Under the pieces are notes generated by a model that was not told the origin of the DNA, did no database searches, and saw only the letters and a list, made by a program, of their open reading frames with translations. DNA of 64,000 nt from Streptomyces monashensis. Lineage in GTDB: Bacteria > Actinomycetota > Actinomycetes > Streptomycetales > Streptomycetaceae. Of this stretch, positions 33,708 through 42,207 are shown in pieces; position 1 is the first letter of the stretch; each line of letters begins with the position of its first letter. Where the stretch lies: contig NZ_MLYO01000100.1 in the NCBI RefSeq assembly GCF_001866665.1, forward strand, positions 1-64,000, read 5' to 3'. A program made the translations under genes and the position numbers.

Positions 33708-35201
33708 GTGACGTCTGAACCCACGTCCCTGACCGGCACCGATCCCTTTCCCGGCCCCCCTCCCGGCTGCCCCGCGCACGGCCGCGGCCCCGGCGCGCTG
33801 CACCGCCTCTACGGCCCCGACGCGGAGGAACTGGGCGACCTCTACGAAAGCCTGCGGGAGGAGCACGGCTCCGTGGCGCCCGCGCTGCTGCACGACGACG
33901 TGCCGATGTGGGTGGTCCTCGGGCACGCCGAGAACCTCCACCTGGTGCGCAGTTCCTCCGTGTTCACCCGCGACAGCCGGATCTGGACCCCGCTGGCGGA
34001 CGGCACCGTCAAGCCCGACCACCCGCTCATGCCGCACATCGCCTGGCAGCCGATCTGCTCCCACGCCGAGGGCGACGAGCACCAGCGGCTGCGGGCGGCG
34101 GTCACCGCGGCCATGGAGACCATCGAGCACCGCAGCCTGCGCCGGCACATCGGCAGCTACACCCAGGAACTGGTCAACAGGTTCTGCGAACGCGGCCGCG
34201 CCGACCTGGTCTCCCAGTTCGCCGAGCATCTGCCGATGGCCGTCATGTGCGAGATCCTCGGCATGACCGAGGAGTACAACGACCGGATGGTGCAGGCCGC
34301 CCGGGACGCCCTGAAGGGCACCGAGACCGCCATCCAGAGCCACACCTACGTCATGGAGGCGCTGAGCCGGCTCACCGCCCGGCGCCGCGCCCAACCCGAG
34401 GACGACTTCACCAGCCACCTCGTCACCCACCCCGCCGGACTCAGCGACGACGAGGTCCGCGAACACCTGCGGCTCGTCCTCTTCGCGGCCTACGAGGCCA
34501 CCGCGAACCTCCTCGCCAACGCGCTGCGCATGGTGCTGACCGAGCCGGGCTTCCGCGCCCAGCTCAGCGGCGGCCAGATGACCGTGCCGGAGGCGATCGA
34601 GCAGTCCCTGTGGGACGAGCCGCCCTTCAGCACCGTCCTGGCGTACTACGCCAAGCAGGACACCGAGCTGGGCGGACAGCGCATCCGCAAGGGCGACGGG
34701 CTGCTCTTCGCGCCCGCGCCGGGCAACCTCGACCCGCGGATCCGCCCCGACCTGTCCGCGAGCATGCAGGGCAACCGCTCCCATCTCGCCTTCGGCGGCG
34801 GCCCGCACGAGTGCCCCGGCCAGGACATCGGCCGTGCCATCGCCGACGTCGGCGTGGACGCGCTGCTGATGCGGCTGCCCGACGTGCAGCTCGACTGCCC
34901 CGAGGACGAGCTGAGCTGGCGCTCCTCCATCGCCTCCCGGCATCTGGTGGCCCTGCCCGTCCGCTTCGAACCGAAGCCGCAGCAGGACGTCGGGATGCCG
35001 CCGCGGCCGATGGCGGTCTCGGCACCGCGCTCCGGCTGGCAGGTCGGTACGCTGCGCACGGACCCGGCGCCGGCGACCACGCCGCCGCCGGCCGCTCCCC
35101 GCCCCGCCCCGCCCGCGCCCGCACCCGTGCCCGCGGCCCCTGAGCCGGTGCGGAAGCGGGGGGTCTGGCAGCGGTTGCTGAGGTGGTGGCGGGGGGAGTA
35201 G
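33708..35201 (+). CDS. rarE: Cytochrome P450 of the CYP157 type (RarE), lacking the ExxR motif
   Basis: This 497-residue P450 has the heme-binding motif FGGGPHECPGQ with proximal Cys369. The K-helix, where nearly all P450s have ExxR, reads EQSLW at residues 298-302. This is the substitution I recall as reported for CYP157C1 of S. coelicolor. The I-helix reads AAYEAT (about 260-265), so the usual catalytic Thr is Ala264. The C-terminus has a proline-rich extension (about 430-480) and ends with a basic Trp-rich segment (KRGVWQRLLRWWRGE), perhaps a membrane contact. GGAG lies upstream of the GTG. Catalytic competence is uncertain; a structural role in the conservon is possible. Confidence 0.93.
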   Translation: MTSEPTSLTGTDPFPGPPPGCPAHGRGPGALHRLYGPDAEELGDLYESLREEHGSVAPALLHDDVPMWVVLGHAENLHLVRSSSVFTRDSRIWTPLADGTVKPDHPLMPHIAWQPICSHAEGDEHQRLRAAVTAAMETIEHRSLRRHIGSYTQELVNRFCERGRADLVSQFAEHLPMAVMCEILGMTEEYNDRMVQAARDALKGTETAIQSHTYVMEALSRLTARRRAQPEDDFTSHLVTHPAGLSDDEVREHLRLVLFAAYEATANLLANALRMVLTEPGFRAQLSGGQMTVPEAIEQSLWDEPPFSTVLAYYAKQDTELGGQRIRKGDGLLFAPAPGNLDPRIRPDLSASMQGNRSHLAFGGGPHECPGQDIGRAIADVGVDALLMRLPDVQLDCPEDELSWRSSIASRHLVALPVRFEPKPQQDVGMPPRPMAVSAPRSGWQVGTLRTDPAPATTPPPAAPRPAPPAPAPVPAAPEPVRKRGVWQRLLRWWRGE

Positions 35202-35206
35202 CGGTC

Positions 35207-36142
35207 CTACGGGGCGCTCCGCACCAGCGTGTCGAGCACGCGTCCGCTCGCGAACGCGTGCTCCACGCCCGTCACCGGATCCCTGAACTCCAGCCGCCGT
35301 GCGAGCAGTTGGAGAGGCCGGCCGAAGTCGTCGGGCGGGACCGGGGCGGTCACCTCGGGGTAGAGCGGGTCGCCGAGGATGGGTATGCCGAGGGCGTTCA
35401 GATGGACGCGCAGCTGGTGGGTCTGGCCGGTGGCCGGCACCAGTCGGTAGCGGGCCAACCCGCCCCGGTGCGCGGCCAGTTCCACATACGTCTCGGCGTT
35501 CGGCTCGCCTTCGACCTCGCGGGCGGCCTGCACCCCGCGCTCCTTCACGATCCGGCTGCGCACGGTGCGCGGCAGGGCCAGCCCCGGGTCGTACGGCGCG
35601 ACGGCCTCGTACTCCTTGCGGACCCGCCGGTCCCGGAACAGGTTCTGGTACGCGCCGCGCTCCTCGGGCCGTACGGTGAACAGCACCAGCCCTGCTGTCA
35701 GCCGGTCCAGCCGGTGTGCGGCGCCCAGCGTCGGGAGGTCCAGCTCGCGGCGCAGCCGGGCCAGCGCGGTCTCGGTGACGTGCGAGCCGCGCGGCGTCGT
35801 GGCGAGGAAGTGCGGCTTGTCGGCGACGACGATGTGCGCGTCCCGGTACACGACCTCCACCGGGAACGGCACCGGCACCTCGGCGGGCAGTTCGCGGTGG
35901 AACCACACGAACATCCCGGGCCGGTACGGCGCGTCCGGCGCCACCGCCCGCCCGTCGGCGCCGACGATCAGCCCCGCGGCGAGCATGCCCTCGACCGTCC
36001 CGGGCCCGGCCCCCGTGAGCCGTTCCACCAGATGCTCCCGCACGGTGGCCCACGCTCCGTCGTGCGGCAGCCGGAGCCGTACGGGATCCACCCCGTCGCG
36101 CTGGGGCAGCGGGGCGGGCGGGGGCGGGGTACGGCGTCTCAT
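35207..36142 (-). CDS. RluA-family pseudouridine synthase
   Basis: This 311-residue cytosolic enzyme isomerises uridine to pseudouridine in RNA. The catalytic motif is AAHRLDRLTAGL, with the nucleophilic Asp in HRLDR; GQTHQLRVHLNALGIPILGDPLY is the second conserved block. An S4-like N-terminal region is suggested by TVREHLVERLTGAGPGTVEGMLAAGLIV. It starts with ATG at 36142 and its stop is only 5 bases from the convergent P450 gene end. The RNA target, rRNA or tRNA, cannot be told from sequence. Confidence 0.93.
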   Translation of the reverse strand: MRRRTPPPPAPLPQRDGVDPVRLRLPHDGAWATVREHLVERLTGAGPGTVEGMLAAGLIVGADGRAVAPDAPYRPGMFVWFHRELPAEVPVPFPVEVVYRDAHIVVADKPHFLATTPRGSHVTETALARLRRELDLPTLGAAHRLDRLTAGLVLFTVRPEERGAYQNLFRDRRVRKEYEAVAPYDPGLALPRTVRSRIVKERGVQAAREVEGEPNAETYVELAAHRGGLARYRLVPATGQTHQLRVHLNALGIPILGDPLYPEVTAPVPPDDFGRPLQLLARRLEFRDPVTGVEHAFASGRVLDTLVRSAP

Positions 36143-36241
36143 CGGGGTCAAGGGTACGAGGTGACGGGCGGGCGGGGCGCCGGGAAAAGGGGTGGGCCGG
36201 GCGAGCGCCGGGGTCGGCAGGACGCGGATCATGATCGAGTG

Positions 36242-36502
36242 GTGGCGCGCGGGCTGGGAGGGCCAGGTCGCCTGCTGGACGGCCGCGGTGTCGCGGTCCG
36301 GGCCACCACCGCGCCGTCCCGGTGGGCGTTCGGGGAGATCGGACTCCACCGCCTCGAACTGTCCCACGCCACCGCCTGCGAAGCCTCCTGCCGGGTGGCC
36401 GTGAAGGCCGGGTTCGCCGCGGAGGGCACCCGGCGCAGTGCCCACCTGCACCCCGACGGCCGGCACGACATGCCTGTGCACGCCCGCCCGCGGAGCGACT
36501 GA
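36242..36502 (+). pseudogene. C-terminal remnant of a GNAT acetyltransferase
   Basis: The frame reads DGRGVAVRATTAPSRWAFGEIG, then LHRLELSHATACEASCRVAV, KAGFAAEGTRRSAHLHPDGR and HDMPVHARPRSD before a stop. This is the acetyl-CoA binding and C-terminal half of a RimJ/RimL-type N-acetyltransferase, but only about 80 residues remain. The N-terminal half (about 100 residues) is missing: the frame upstream holds the convergent pseudouridine synthase end. A GTG at 36242 could start a short peptide, but a functional enzyme is unlikely. The remnant lies just before the promoter of the PadR-type gene. Confidence 0.7.
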
Positions 36503-36512
36503 GCCAGACGCG

Positions 36513-36556
36513 ATACATCGTGTGTATTGACCGTTGCGATGCATACGCGATATGTT
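36513..36556 (+). promoter_or_regulatory. Candidate promoter and operator of the PadR-type gene
   Basis: ATACA (36513-36517) and TGTAT (36523-36527) form an inverted repeat of the PadR operator style. It abuts TTGACC (36527-36532), which is 18 bases from TATGTT (36551-36556). The gene starts 41 bases later. Autorepression is plausible. Confidence 0.5.
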
Positions 36557-36597
36557 CGGCTGCGGATATTCGATATCGAGGGGTCTGAGGGGGCGTC

Positions 36598-37218
36598 ATG
36601 GCCGGGAAGCGCCGCAAGCTCGGCAATCCGCTGGCACTCGCCGTCCTGGTGACCCTCTGGCAGAAGCCGATGCATCCGTACGAGATCGCCCAGACCCTGC
36701 GCCGCCAGGGAAAGGACACCAGCACGAAGATCAACTACGGCTCGCTCTACACGGTCGTGCAGAACCTCGAAAAGCACGGCTTCGTCGAGGTGACCGACGT
36801 GGAGCGGCAGGGCAACCGCCCTGAGCGCACGGTGTACGGGCTCACCGAGGCCGGCCGCGAGGAGATGACCGAGTGGTTGTCGGACCTCATGGCCGTTCCG
36901 GCGAAGGAGTACCCGATCTTCGCGAGCGCTCTGTCCCTCGTGGGCGCGCTGCACCCCGACGAGGTGGTGCGGCTGCTGGAGGAACGGCTCGCGGCCCTGG
37001 AGTACCAGGCCGCGGCGGCGCGGGGCGGGCTGGAGAAGCTGTACGAGACGCTGCCGAGGCTCTTCCTCGTCGAGACCGAGTACCAGGTGCACATGATCCT
37101 CGCGCAGGCGGAGTGGGTCCGCGGCTTCCTGGAGGAGATCAGGAAGGGCTCACTGCCCGGCGTCGAGGAATGGCGGCACTTCCACGAAACGGGGGAGCTG
37201 CCCGCGGAACTCACCTGA
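36598..37218 (+). CDS. PadR-family transcriptional regulator
   Basis: This 206-residue protein has an N-terminal winged helix typical of PadR (NPLALAVLVTLWQKPMHPYEIAQTLRRQG, YGSLYTVVQNLEKHGFVE, YGLTEAGREEM) and a C-terminal four-helix dimerisation region. It lies upstream of and in the same direction as a DrrAB-like ABC exporter. PadR genes beside multidrug exporters usually encode their repressors, so it probably controls that transporter. The 179-base gap to the exporter gene suggests a second promoter. Confidence 0.92.
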   Translation: MAGKRRKLGNPLALAVLVTLWQKPMHPYEIAQTLRRQGKDTSTKINYGSLYTVVQNLEKHGFVEVTDVERQGNRPERTVYGLTEAGREEMTEWLSDLMAVPAKEYPIFASALSLVGALHPDEVVRLLEERLAALEYQAAAARGGLEKLYETLPRLFLVETEYQVHMILAQAEWVRGFLEEIRKGSLPGVEEWRHFHETGELPAELT

Positions 37219-37397
37219 GAACTCAGCTGAGAAGAACGACCCCGACGGGCTGTTGCAGCAGCTCCGCCGGGGTCTCGAACCCCGAGACGGACCCGCCGTG
37301 CGGCGGCTCCGGGCGATCGAGGTGCGGCACACCCAGGATAGCCCGGCGCTCTCGCACGCGGATCTTCCACGTCCGCTCAGTCAGGAGAGCAGTCGTC

Positions 37398-38408
37398 ATG
37401 AACACCCGTGCGCCCGCGGTCGAGGCGCGTCAGCTGATCAAGACCTATCCCGGTGATGTCACGGCGCTGGGCGGCATGGACCTCACCGTGGCACCGGGCA
37501 CCGTCTTCGGACTGCTCGGCCCCAACGGCGCGGGCAAGTCCACCACCGTCAAGATCCTCACCACCCTGGCCCGCCCCGACTCCGGCACCGCCACGGTCGC
37601 CGGGCACGACGTGCTGCGCCACCCCGACCGGGTGCGCCGCGCGATCGGCGTCGTCGCCCAGCACTCCGGCGCCGACCCGGTCGCGACGGGCCGGGAGAAC
37701 CTCCAACTCCAGGGCAGGCTCTACGGGTTGCGCGGCAGCACGCTGGAGCGCCGGGTCGACGCGCTGCTGGAGCGCTTCGCCCTCGCCGACGCCGCCCGCC
37801 GCCCGGTCAAGGGCTACTCGGGCGGCATGCGCCGCCGCCTGGACGTGGCCCTCGGGCTGGTGCACCGGCCCGAGGTGCTCTTCCTCGACGAGCCGACCAC
37901 GGGGCTGGACCCCGAGGCGCGCGCCGCGATGTGGGAGGAGATCGGCCGGCTGGCCGGCGAGGAGGGACTGACGATCCTGCTCACCACCCACTACCTGGAG
38001 GAGGCCGACCGGCTCGCCGAGCGCATCGCCATCGTCGACCGCGGCCGGATCGTGGTCGAGGGCACGCCGGACTCCCTCAAGGGCGAACTGCGCGGGGACG
38101 CCGTCCACGTGGAGCTGCGCGAGCCGGTCGGCGAGGCGGGGCGCGCCCTGCTCACCGCCGCCCTGACGGCCGTACCCGGCGTGCACGAGGTGCTGTGCGA
38201 GGGGCGCCGGATCAGTGTGCGCGCCGACGACGGGGCGGCCTCGGTGCCCGCCCTGCTCGCCGCGCTGGACCGCGCCGGGGCGGGCGTTGCCTCGGCCACC
38301 GTCGCCCGGCCCTCACTGGACGACGTCTACCTCCGGCACGCCGGCCGTCACTACGCCGGGGCCGGGGCCGACACGGCGCTCGCGGGCCTCGCGGGAGGTG
38401 TGCGATGA
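37398..38408 (+). CDS. DrrA-like ABC exporter ATP-binding protein
   Basis: This 336-residue cytosolic ATPase subunit has Walker A GPNGAGKST (about residues 41-49), the Q-loop VAQHSGADP, signature YSGGMRRRLD, Walker B EVLFLDEPTTGLDPEAR and the H-loop LLTTHYLEEAD. A C-terminal extension of about 100 residues follows, as in daunorubicin-resistance ATPases. It starts with ATG after AGGAG. The stop overlaps the permease start (ATGA), so the two form a two-gene operon. The exported compound is unknown. Confidence 0.93.
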   Translation: MNTRAPAVEARQLIKTYPGDVTALGGMDLTVAPGTVFGLLGPNGAGKSTTVKILTTLARPDSGTATVAGHDVLRHPDRVRRAIGVVAQHSGADPVATGRENLQLQGRLYGLRGSTLERRVDALLERFALADAARRPVKGYSGGMRRRLDVALGLVHRPEVLFLDEPTTGLDPEARAAMWEEIGRLAGEEGLTILLTTHYLEEADRLAERIAIVDRGRIVVEGTPDSLKGELRGDAVHVELREPVGEAGRALLTAALTAVPGVHEVLCEGRRISVRADDGAASVPALLAALDRAGAGVASATVARPSLDDVYLRHAGRHYAGAGADTALAGLAGGVR

Positions 38409-39181
38409 GCACCGCCGTCACCCAGACCTGGTACATGACCCAGCGTCAGCTGCGGGTGTTCGCCCGGCAGCCCGCCTACGCGGTCATCACGCTGATCCAG
38501 CCGGTGATCTGGCTGTTCCTGTTCGGCAGCCTCTTCAGGAAGGTCGTCCGGCTGGGCGGCTTCGGCACCACCTCGTACCTGGACTACCTGGTGCCGGGCG
38601 TGGTCGTGATGAGCGCCCTCGGCGCCAACATGTGGGCCGGGATGGGCACGCTGGAGGAGATCCAGCGCGGCACCCTCGACCGCTTTCTGACCACCCCGGT
38701 CAGCCGGGCCGCGCTGATGAACGGCAACGTCGTCAACAACGGCCTGGTCACCGCGTTCCAGTCGGTGGTCATCGTGCTGCTCGGCCTGCTCGGCGGCGCG
38801 GACTACCCCGGCGGCGTCGGCGGCATCGTGCTCCTGGTGCTCGCCTCCGTCCTGCTCGGCACGGTCTTCGGGGCACTGTCCAACGCGCTCGGCATGGTCG
38901 TGCGCGAACGGGAGTCCATCATCGGTATCAACACCTTCCTGCTGCTGCCGCTGACCTTCCTCTCCAGCGCCTTCATGGCACCGGCCCAGATGCCCGGCTG
39001 GATGCGGGACATCGCCGACTTCAACCCCGTCAACTGGGCCATGGTGGCGGGCCGTTCGGCGATGTCCGAGCGGCCCGACTGGGGCGACGTGCTCGGCCGG
39101 GGCGGCGCGCTGCTCGCCCTCGCGGTCGCGGCGGTGTGGCTGTCGATCCGTACCGTCCGCTCCTACCAGCGGTCGGTGTGA
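38405..39181 (+). CDS. DrrB-like ABC exporter permease
   Basis: This 258-residue membrane protein of the ABC-2 type has about six hydrophobic segments (YAVITLIQPVIWLFLFGSLF; LVPGVVVMSALGANMWAG; GLVTAFQSVVIVLLGLLGG; INTFLLLPLTFLSSAFMAP). The GTLDRFLTTPVSRAALMNGNVV cytoplasmic loop is typical of DrrB-like proteins. It overlaps the ATPase gene by 4 bases and should form the exporter with it. Confidence 0.93.
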   Translation: MSTAVTQTWYMTQRQLRVFARQPAYAVITLIQPVIWLFLFGSLFRKVVRLGGFGTTSYLDYLVPGVVVMSALGANMWAGMGTLEEIQRGTLDRFLTTPVSRAALMNGNVVNNGLVTAFQSVVIVLLGLLGGADYPGGVGGIVLLVLASVLLGTVFGALSNALGMVVRERESIIGINTFLLLPLTFLSSAFMAPAQMPGWMRDIADFNPVNWAMVAGRSAMSERPDWGDVLGRGGALLALAVAAVWLSIRTVRSYQRSV

Positions 39182-39218
39182 CGGTTTCCGGTGGCCGGCC
39201 GGTGTGAAGATGGAGGGC

Positions 39219-40157
39219 ATGCCGCCCTACGACCTCGCGGACCGACTCGTCGTCGGTGTCGCCTCCAGCGCCCTGTTCGACCTGCGGGAGTCGGACGCCG
39301 TCTTCCGCGAGCAGGGCGAGGAGGCCTACCGGGCCTACCAGGAAGCGCACGTGGACGACACGCTGCGGCCCGGCGTCGCGTTCGCGTTCATCCGCCGGCT
39401 GCTGTCGCTCAACGACCTCGGCGAGCCGGGCGATCCGCTCGTCGAGGTCATCATCCTCTCCCGCAACGACCCCGACACCGGCCTACGGGTCATGCGCTCC
39501 ATCCAGGCCCGTGAACTGCGCATCAGCCGAGCCGTGTTCATGCAGGGAAGGGCGCCGTACGCGTTCGTCACCGCGCTGAACATGTCCCTGTTCCTGTCCG
39601 CGAACGGCGCCGACGTGCGCGAGGCGGTCGCCGCCGGACTGCCGGCCGGGCATGTGCTCGGATCGTCGTACGCGGACGACCCCGCGGACGGGGAGCTGCG
39701 GATCGCGTTCGACTTCGACGGGGTGCTCGCCGGTGACGCCGCCGAACAGGTCTACCAGTCCGGCGGGTTGGAGGAGTTCCGCGAGCACGAGACCCGCAAC
39801 GCCGCGACCCCGCACGATCCGGGGCCGCTGCGCGACTTCCTGGCCGGCGTCAACCGGATACAGCGGCGCGAGGAGGAACGGCGCCGGACCGACCCGGACT
39901 ACCCGAGCCGGGTGCACGTCTCGCTCGTGACCGCGCGCGCCGCGCCGGCGCACGAGCGGGCCGTACGGAGCCTGAAGCAGTGGGGCGTGCGGGTCAACGA
40001 CGCCTTCTTCCTCGGCGGGATCGAGAAGGGCGCGGTCCTGAAGGTGCTCCGGCCGCACATCTTCTTCGACGACCAGGTGACCCACCTGGAGAGCACGTCC
40101 CGGACCACGCCCAGCGTGCACGTCCCGTTCGGCAAGCTCAACGAGGCGGCCCCCTGA
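39219..40157 (+). CDS. Cytosolic 5'-nucleotidase (cN-I family)
   Basis: This protein of about 312 residues matches the 5'-nucleotidase family that dephosphorylates nucleoside monophosphates. Diagnostic segments are LVVGVASSALFDLRESDAVFREQG, the HAD-like RIAFDFDGVLAGDAAE with the nucleophile Asp, VSLVTARAAPAHERAVRSLKQWGVRVND, and HIFFDDQVTHLE. The start is uncertain: GTG 39204, ATG 39210 and ATG 39219 are all in frame. The last gives the family-like start MPPYDLADRLV, but its GGAGG lies only 2 bases away. It is unrelated to the neighbouring exporter. Confidence 0.85.
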   Translation: MPPYDLADRLVVGVASSALFDLRESDAVFREQGEEAYRAYQEAHVDDTLRPGVAFAFIRRLLSLNDLGEPGDPLVEVIILSRNDPDTGLRVMRSIQARELRISRAVFMQGRAPYAFVTALNMSLFLSANGADVREAVAAGLPAGHVLGSSYADDPADGELRIAFDFDGVLAGDAAEQVYQSGGLEEFREHETRNAATPHDPGPLRDFLAGVNRIQRREEERRRTDPDYPSRVHVSLVTARAAPAHERAVRSLKQWGVRVNDAFFLGGIEKGAVLKVLRPHIFFDDQVTHLESTSRTTPSVHVPFGKLNEAAP

Positions 40158-40175
40158 GGCCGTCCGGACGTGCGC

Positions 40176-41024
40176 CTACGCGGCCGCCGCCGTGCCGCCC
40201 TCCTGCTCGGCCTCGATGCGGGCGTTCCAGTCGCGCTTGGAGGCCTGCCAGCCGTCCTCGTTGTGGCCGAGGCGCCAGTAGCCGGAGATCGACAGGTCCT
40301 CGCGCGGGACCTGCTTCTCGATCCGAAGCAGCCGGCGCAGCTCCTTCACGAAGCCCGCCTCGCCGTGCACGAACGCGTGCAGCCGCCCCTCCGGGAAGTC
40401 CAGCCCCCGTACGGCCTCCACCAGGGCCTCGCCGACCGGGCGCTCCCCGCGGTGCAGCCAGACGACCGCCGTGTCGGAGTCGATCTTCTGCTCCTCCCCG
40501 GGGCCGGAGACCTCCACGAAGACATGCGCGCGGGAACCGGCGGGCAGCGACTCCAGCGCCCGGGAGATCGCGGGCAGCGCGCTCTCGTCACCGGCGAGCA
40601 GATGCCAGTCGGCCTCCGGGTCGGGGGCGTAGGCGCCGCCGGGGCCCATGAAGCGCATCGTCTCGCCGGGCCGCACGCGGGTCGCCCACGGGCCGGCCAG
40701 TCCCTCGTCGCCGTGCACGACGAAGTCCAGCGTCAACTCCCGCAGTTCGGGGTCGAAGGCCCGCACGGTGTAGGTCCGGGTCACCGGCCACTGCTCCCGG
40801 GGGAACTCCTCGCGGATCCGCTCCAGGTCGAACGGCTCCGGGTAGGTCACGCCCGCGGGGCCGAACAGCAGCTTCACGTAGTGATCGGTGCAGGTGTCCG
40901 CCGCGAAGTCGGCGAGGCCCTCGCCGCCGAGCACCACACGCTGCATGTGCGGAGTCAGCCGTTCGGTGCGCACCACCTGGGCGGTGCGGGGCGTGCGCGG
41001 TGTACGTCCCGGGCGCTCTGCCAT
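40176..41024 (-). CDS. Siderophore-interacting protein (FAD-dependent ferric-siderophore reductase)
   Basis: This 282-residue flavoprotein of the ViuB/SIP family reduces ferric siderophores in the cytosol to release iron. FAD binding is marked by TRTYTVRAFDPELREL and the NAD(P)H domain by WHLLAGDESALPAISRALESLP. The C-terminal region HNEDGWQASKRDWN is a typical SIP end. The ATG at 41024 has AGGAGG 6 bases upstream. An iron-box-like palindrome lies 22 bases upstream, so expression is probably repressed by a DmdR/IdeR-type regulator when iron is ample. No transporter or siderophore genes are adjacent. Confidence 0.94.
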   Translation of the reverse strand: MAERPGRTPRTPRTAQVVRTERLTPHMQRVVLGGEGLADFAADTCTDHYVKLLFGPAGVTYPEPFDLERIREEFPREQWPVTRTYTVRAFDPELRELTLDFVVHGDEGLAGPWATRVRPGETMRFMGPGGAYAPDPEADWHLLAGDESALPAISRALESLPAGSRAHVFVEVSGPGEEQKIDSDTAVVWLHRGERPVGEALVEAVRGLDFPEGRLHAFVHGEAGFVKELRRLLRIEKQVPREDLSISGYWRLGHNEDGWQASKRDWNARIEAEQEGGTAAAA

Positions 41025-41045
41025 CACGGACCTCCTGCGAATTGG

Positions 41046-41059
41046 TTAGGTTTACCTAA
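41046..41059 (-). promoter_or_regulatory. Iron box upstream of the siderophore-interacting protein gene
   Basis: TTAGGTTTACCTAA is an almost perfect palindrome and matches the core of DmdR/IdeR iron boxes, whose half site is TTAGGT. It lies 22-35 bases upstream of the start codon. Confidence 0.75.
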
Positions 41060-41137
41060 GTTAGCACCTCGCTCCGTGGTCACACCGCTCATGAGGGAAC
41101 GCACCGAGCGCCCTTTGCCGGAAAATTTCGGTCAAGG

Positions 41138-42058
41138 TCACCGGGCCAGCGTCGTCAGCAGCCGCTGCAGGGAGCCGCCGAGCCCCCACCGCTCGGCCAG
41201 CCGCTCCAGCGCCTCGGGGTCGCGCGGGGCGTGCGGCAGCGCCGGGTCGATGTCGGGCAGCGGCACGTCGGCGGCGACCCGCACCACCGTCGGGGCGACC
41301 GCGACGTACGGCCGGGCCTCGTCGAGCCGCTTGCGCTGCGACGGCGTGAGCTTCGCCCGCGGGTCGTCCAGCGCCGCCATGATCGCGTCCAGGTCGCCGA
41401 ACTCGGCGAGCAGCTTGGCGGCCGTCTTCTCGCCGATACCGGCCACGCCGGGCAGGCCGTCGCTCGGGTCGCCGCGCAGCAGCGCCAGATCCGCGTACCC
41501 CCGCCCGTCGACGCCGTACTTCTCGCGCAGCACCGCCTCGTCGGTCAGCTGGAGCGTGCCCACGCCCTTCAGCGGGTACAGCACCCGGATCCCGCGGGCG
41601 TCGTCCACCAGCTGGTACAGATCGCGGTCGCCGGTGACGATGTCCACCGGGCCCGTGGCGCGCGCGGTGAACGTGCCGATCACGTCGTCCGCCTCGTAGC
41701 GCGCGACGCCGACCCGGGCGATCCCGATCGCGTCCAGGACGTCCTCGATGACCGGCACCTGCGGGGCCAGGGTGTCCGGCACCTCCTCCGTGTCCGGGCC
41801 CCTCTCGTGCTCCTCGGCGACCCGGTGCGCCTTGTACGTCGGGATCAGGTCCACCCGCCACTGCGGGCGCCAGTCGGCGTCCATGCAGGCCACGAGCTGA
41901 TCCGGCCGGTGGTCCTTGACCAGCCGGTCGATGAAGTCGAGCAGCCCGCGCACGGCGTTCACCGGCGTGCCGTCGGGGGCCTTCACGGAGTCCGGGACGC
42001 CGAAATAGGCGCGGAAGTAGAGCGATGCGGTGTCGAGGAGCATGAGTCGTCCGGTCAC
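41138..42058 (-). CDS. Stand-alone 5'-3' exonuclease (PolA-type flap nuclease domain)
   Basis: This 306-residue protein equals the N-terminal 5'-3' exonuclease domain of DNA polymerase I without the polymerase. Conserved elements are MLLDTASLYFRAYFG, the metal-site segments VACMDADWRPQWR and RYEADDVIGTFTARA, VDIVTGDRDLYQLVDD, and the helix-hairpin-helix LPGVAGIGEKTAAKLLAEFG. The start is uncertain: GTG 42058 is chosen, and an ATG five codons later is possible. It likely removes RNA primers or flaps. Confidence 0.9.
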   Translation of the reverse strand: MTGRLMLLDTASLYFRAYFGVPDSVKAPDGTPVNAVRGLLDFIDRLVKDHRPDQLVACMDADWRPQWRVDLIPTYKAHRVAEEHERGPDTEEVPDTLAPQVPVIEDVLDAIGIARVGVARYEADDVIGTFTARATGPVDIVTGDRDLYQLVDDARGIRVLYPLKGVGTLQLTDEAVLREKYGVDGRGYADLALLRGDPSDGLPGVAGIGEKTAAKLLAEFGDLDAIMAALDDPRAKLTPSQRKRLDEARPYVAVAPTVVRVAADVPLPDIDPALPHAPRDPEALERLAERWGLGGSLQRLLTTLAR

Positions 42059-42207
42059 GTTCGCATCATGCCGCACACCACTGACAGTCACGCCGAACCG
42101 CACACCACCGAAGATCGCGATCATGTGAGGTGGCCCACTTAAAAGTTTGACCATCTCCTTACCGGGGAGGCGCGGCTTCTGTTCTGTCCCCGATTCGAGA
42201 GGTACGC

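Noticed and set aside
37223-37405. 60-codon minus-strand frame between the PadR and DrrA-like genes
   Set aside because: The peptide looks less random than most shadows, but it has no recognisable domain, no ribosome-binding site and starts inside the DrrA-like gene, so I cannot support it as a gene.
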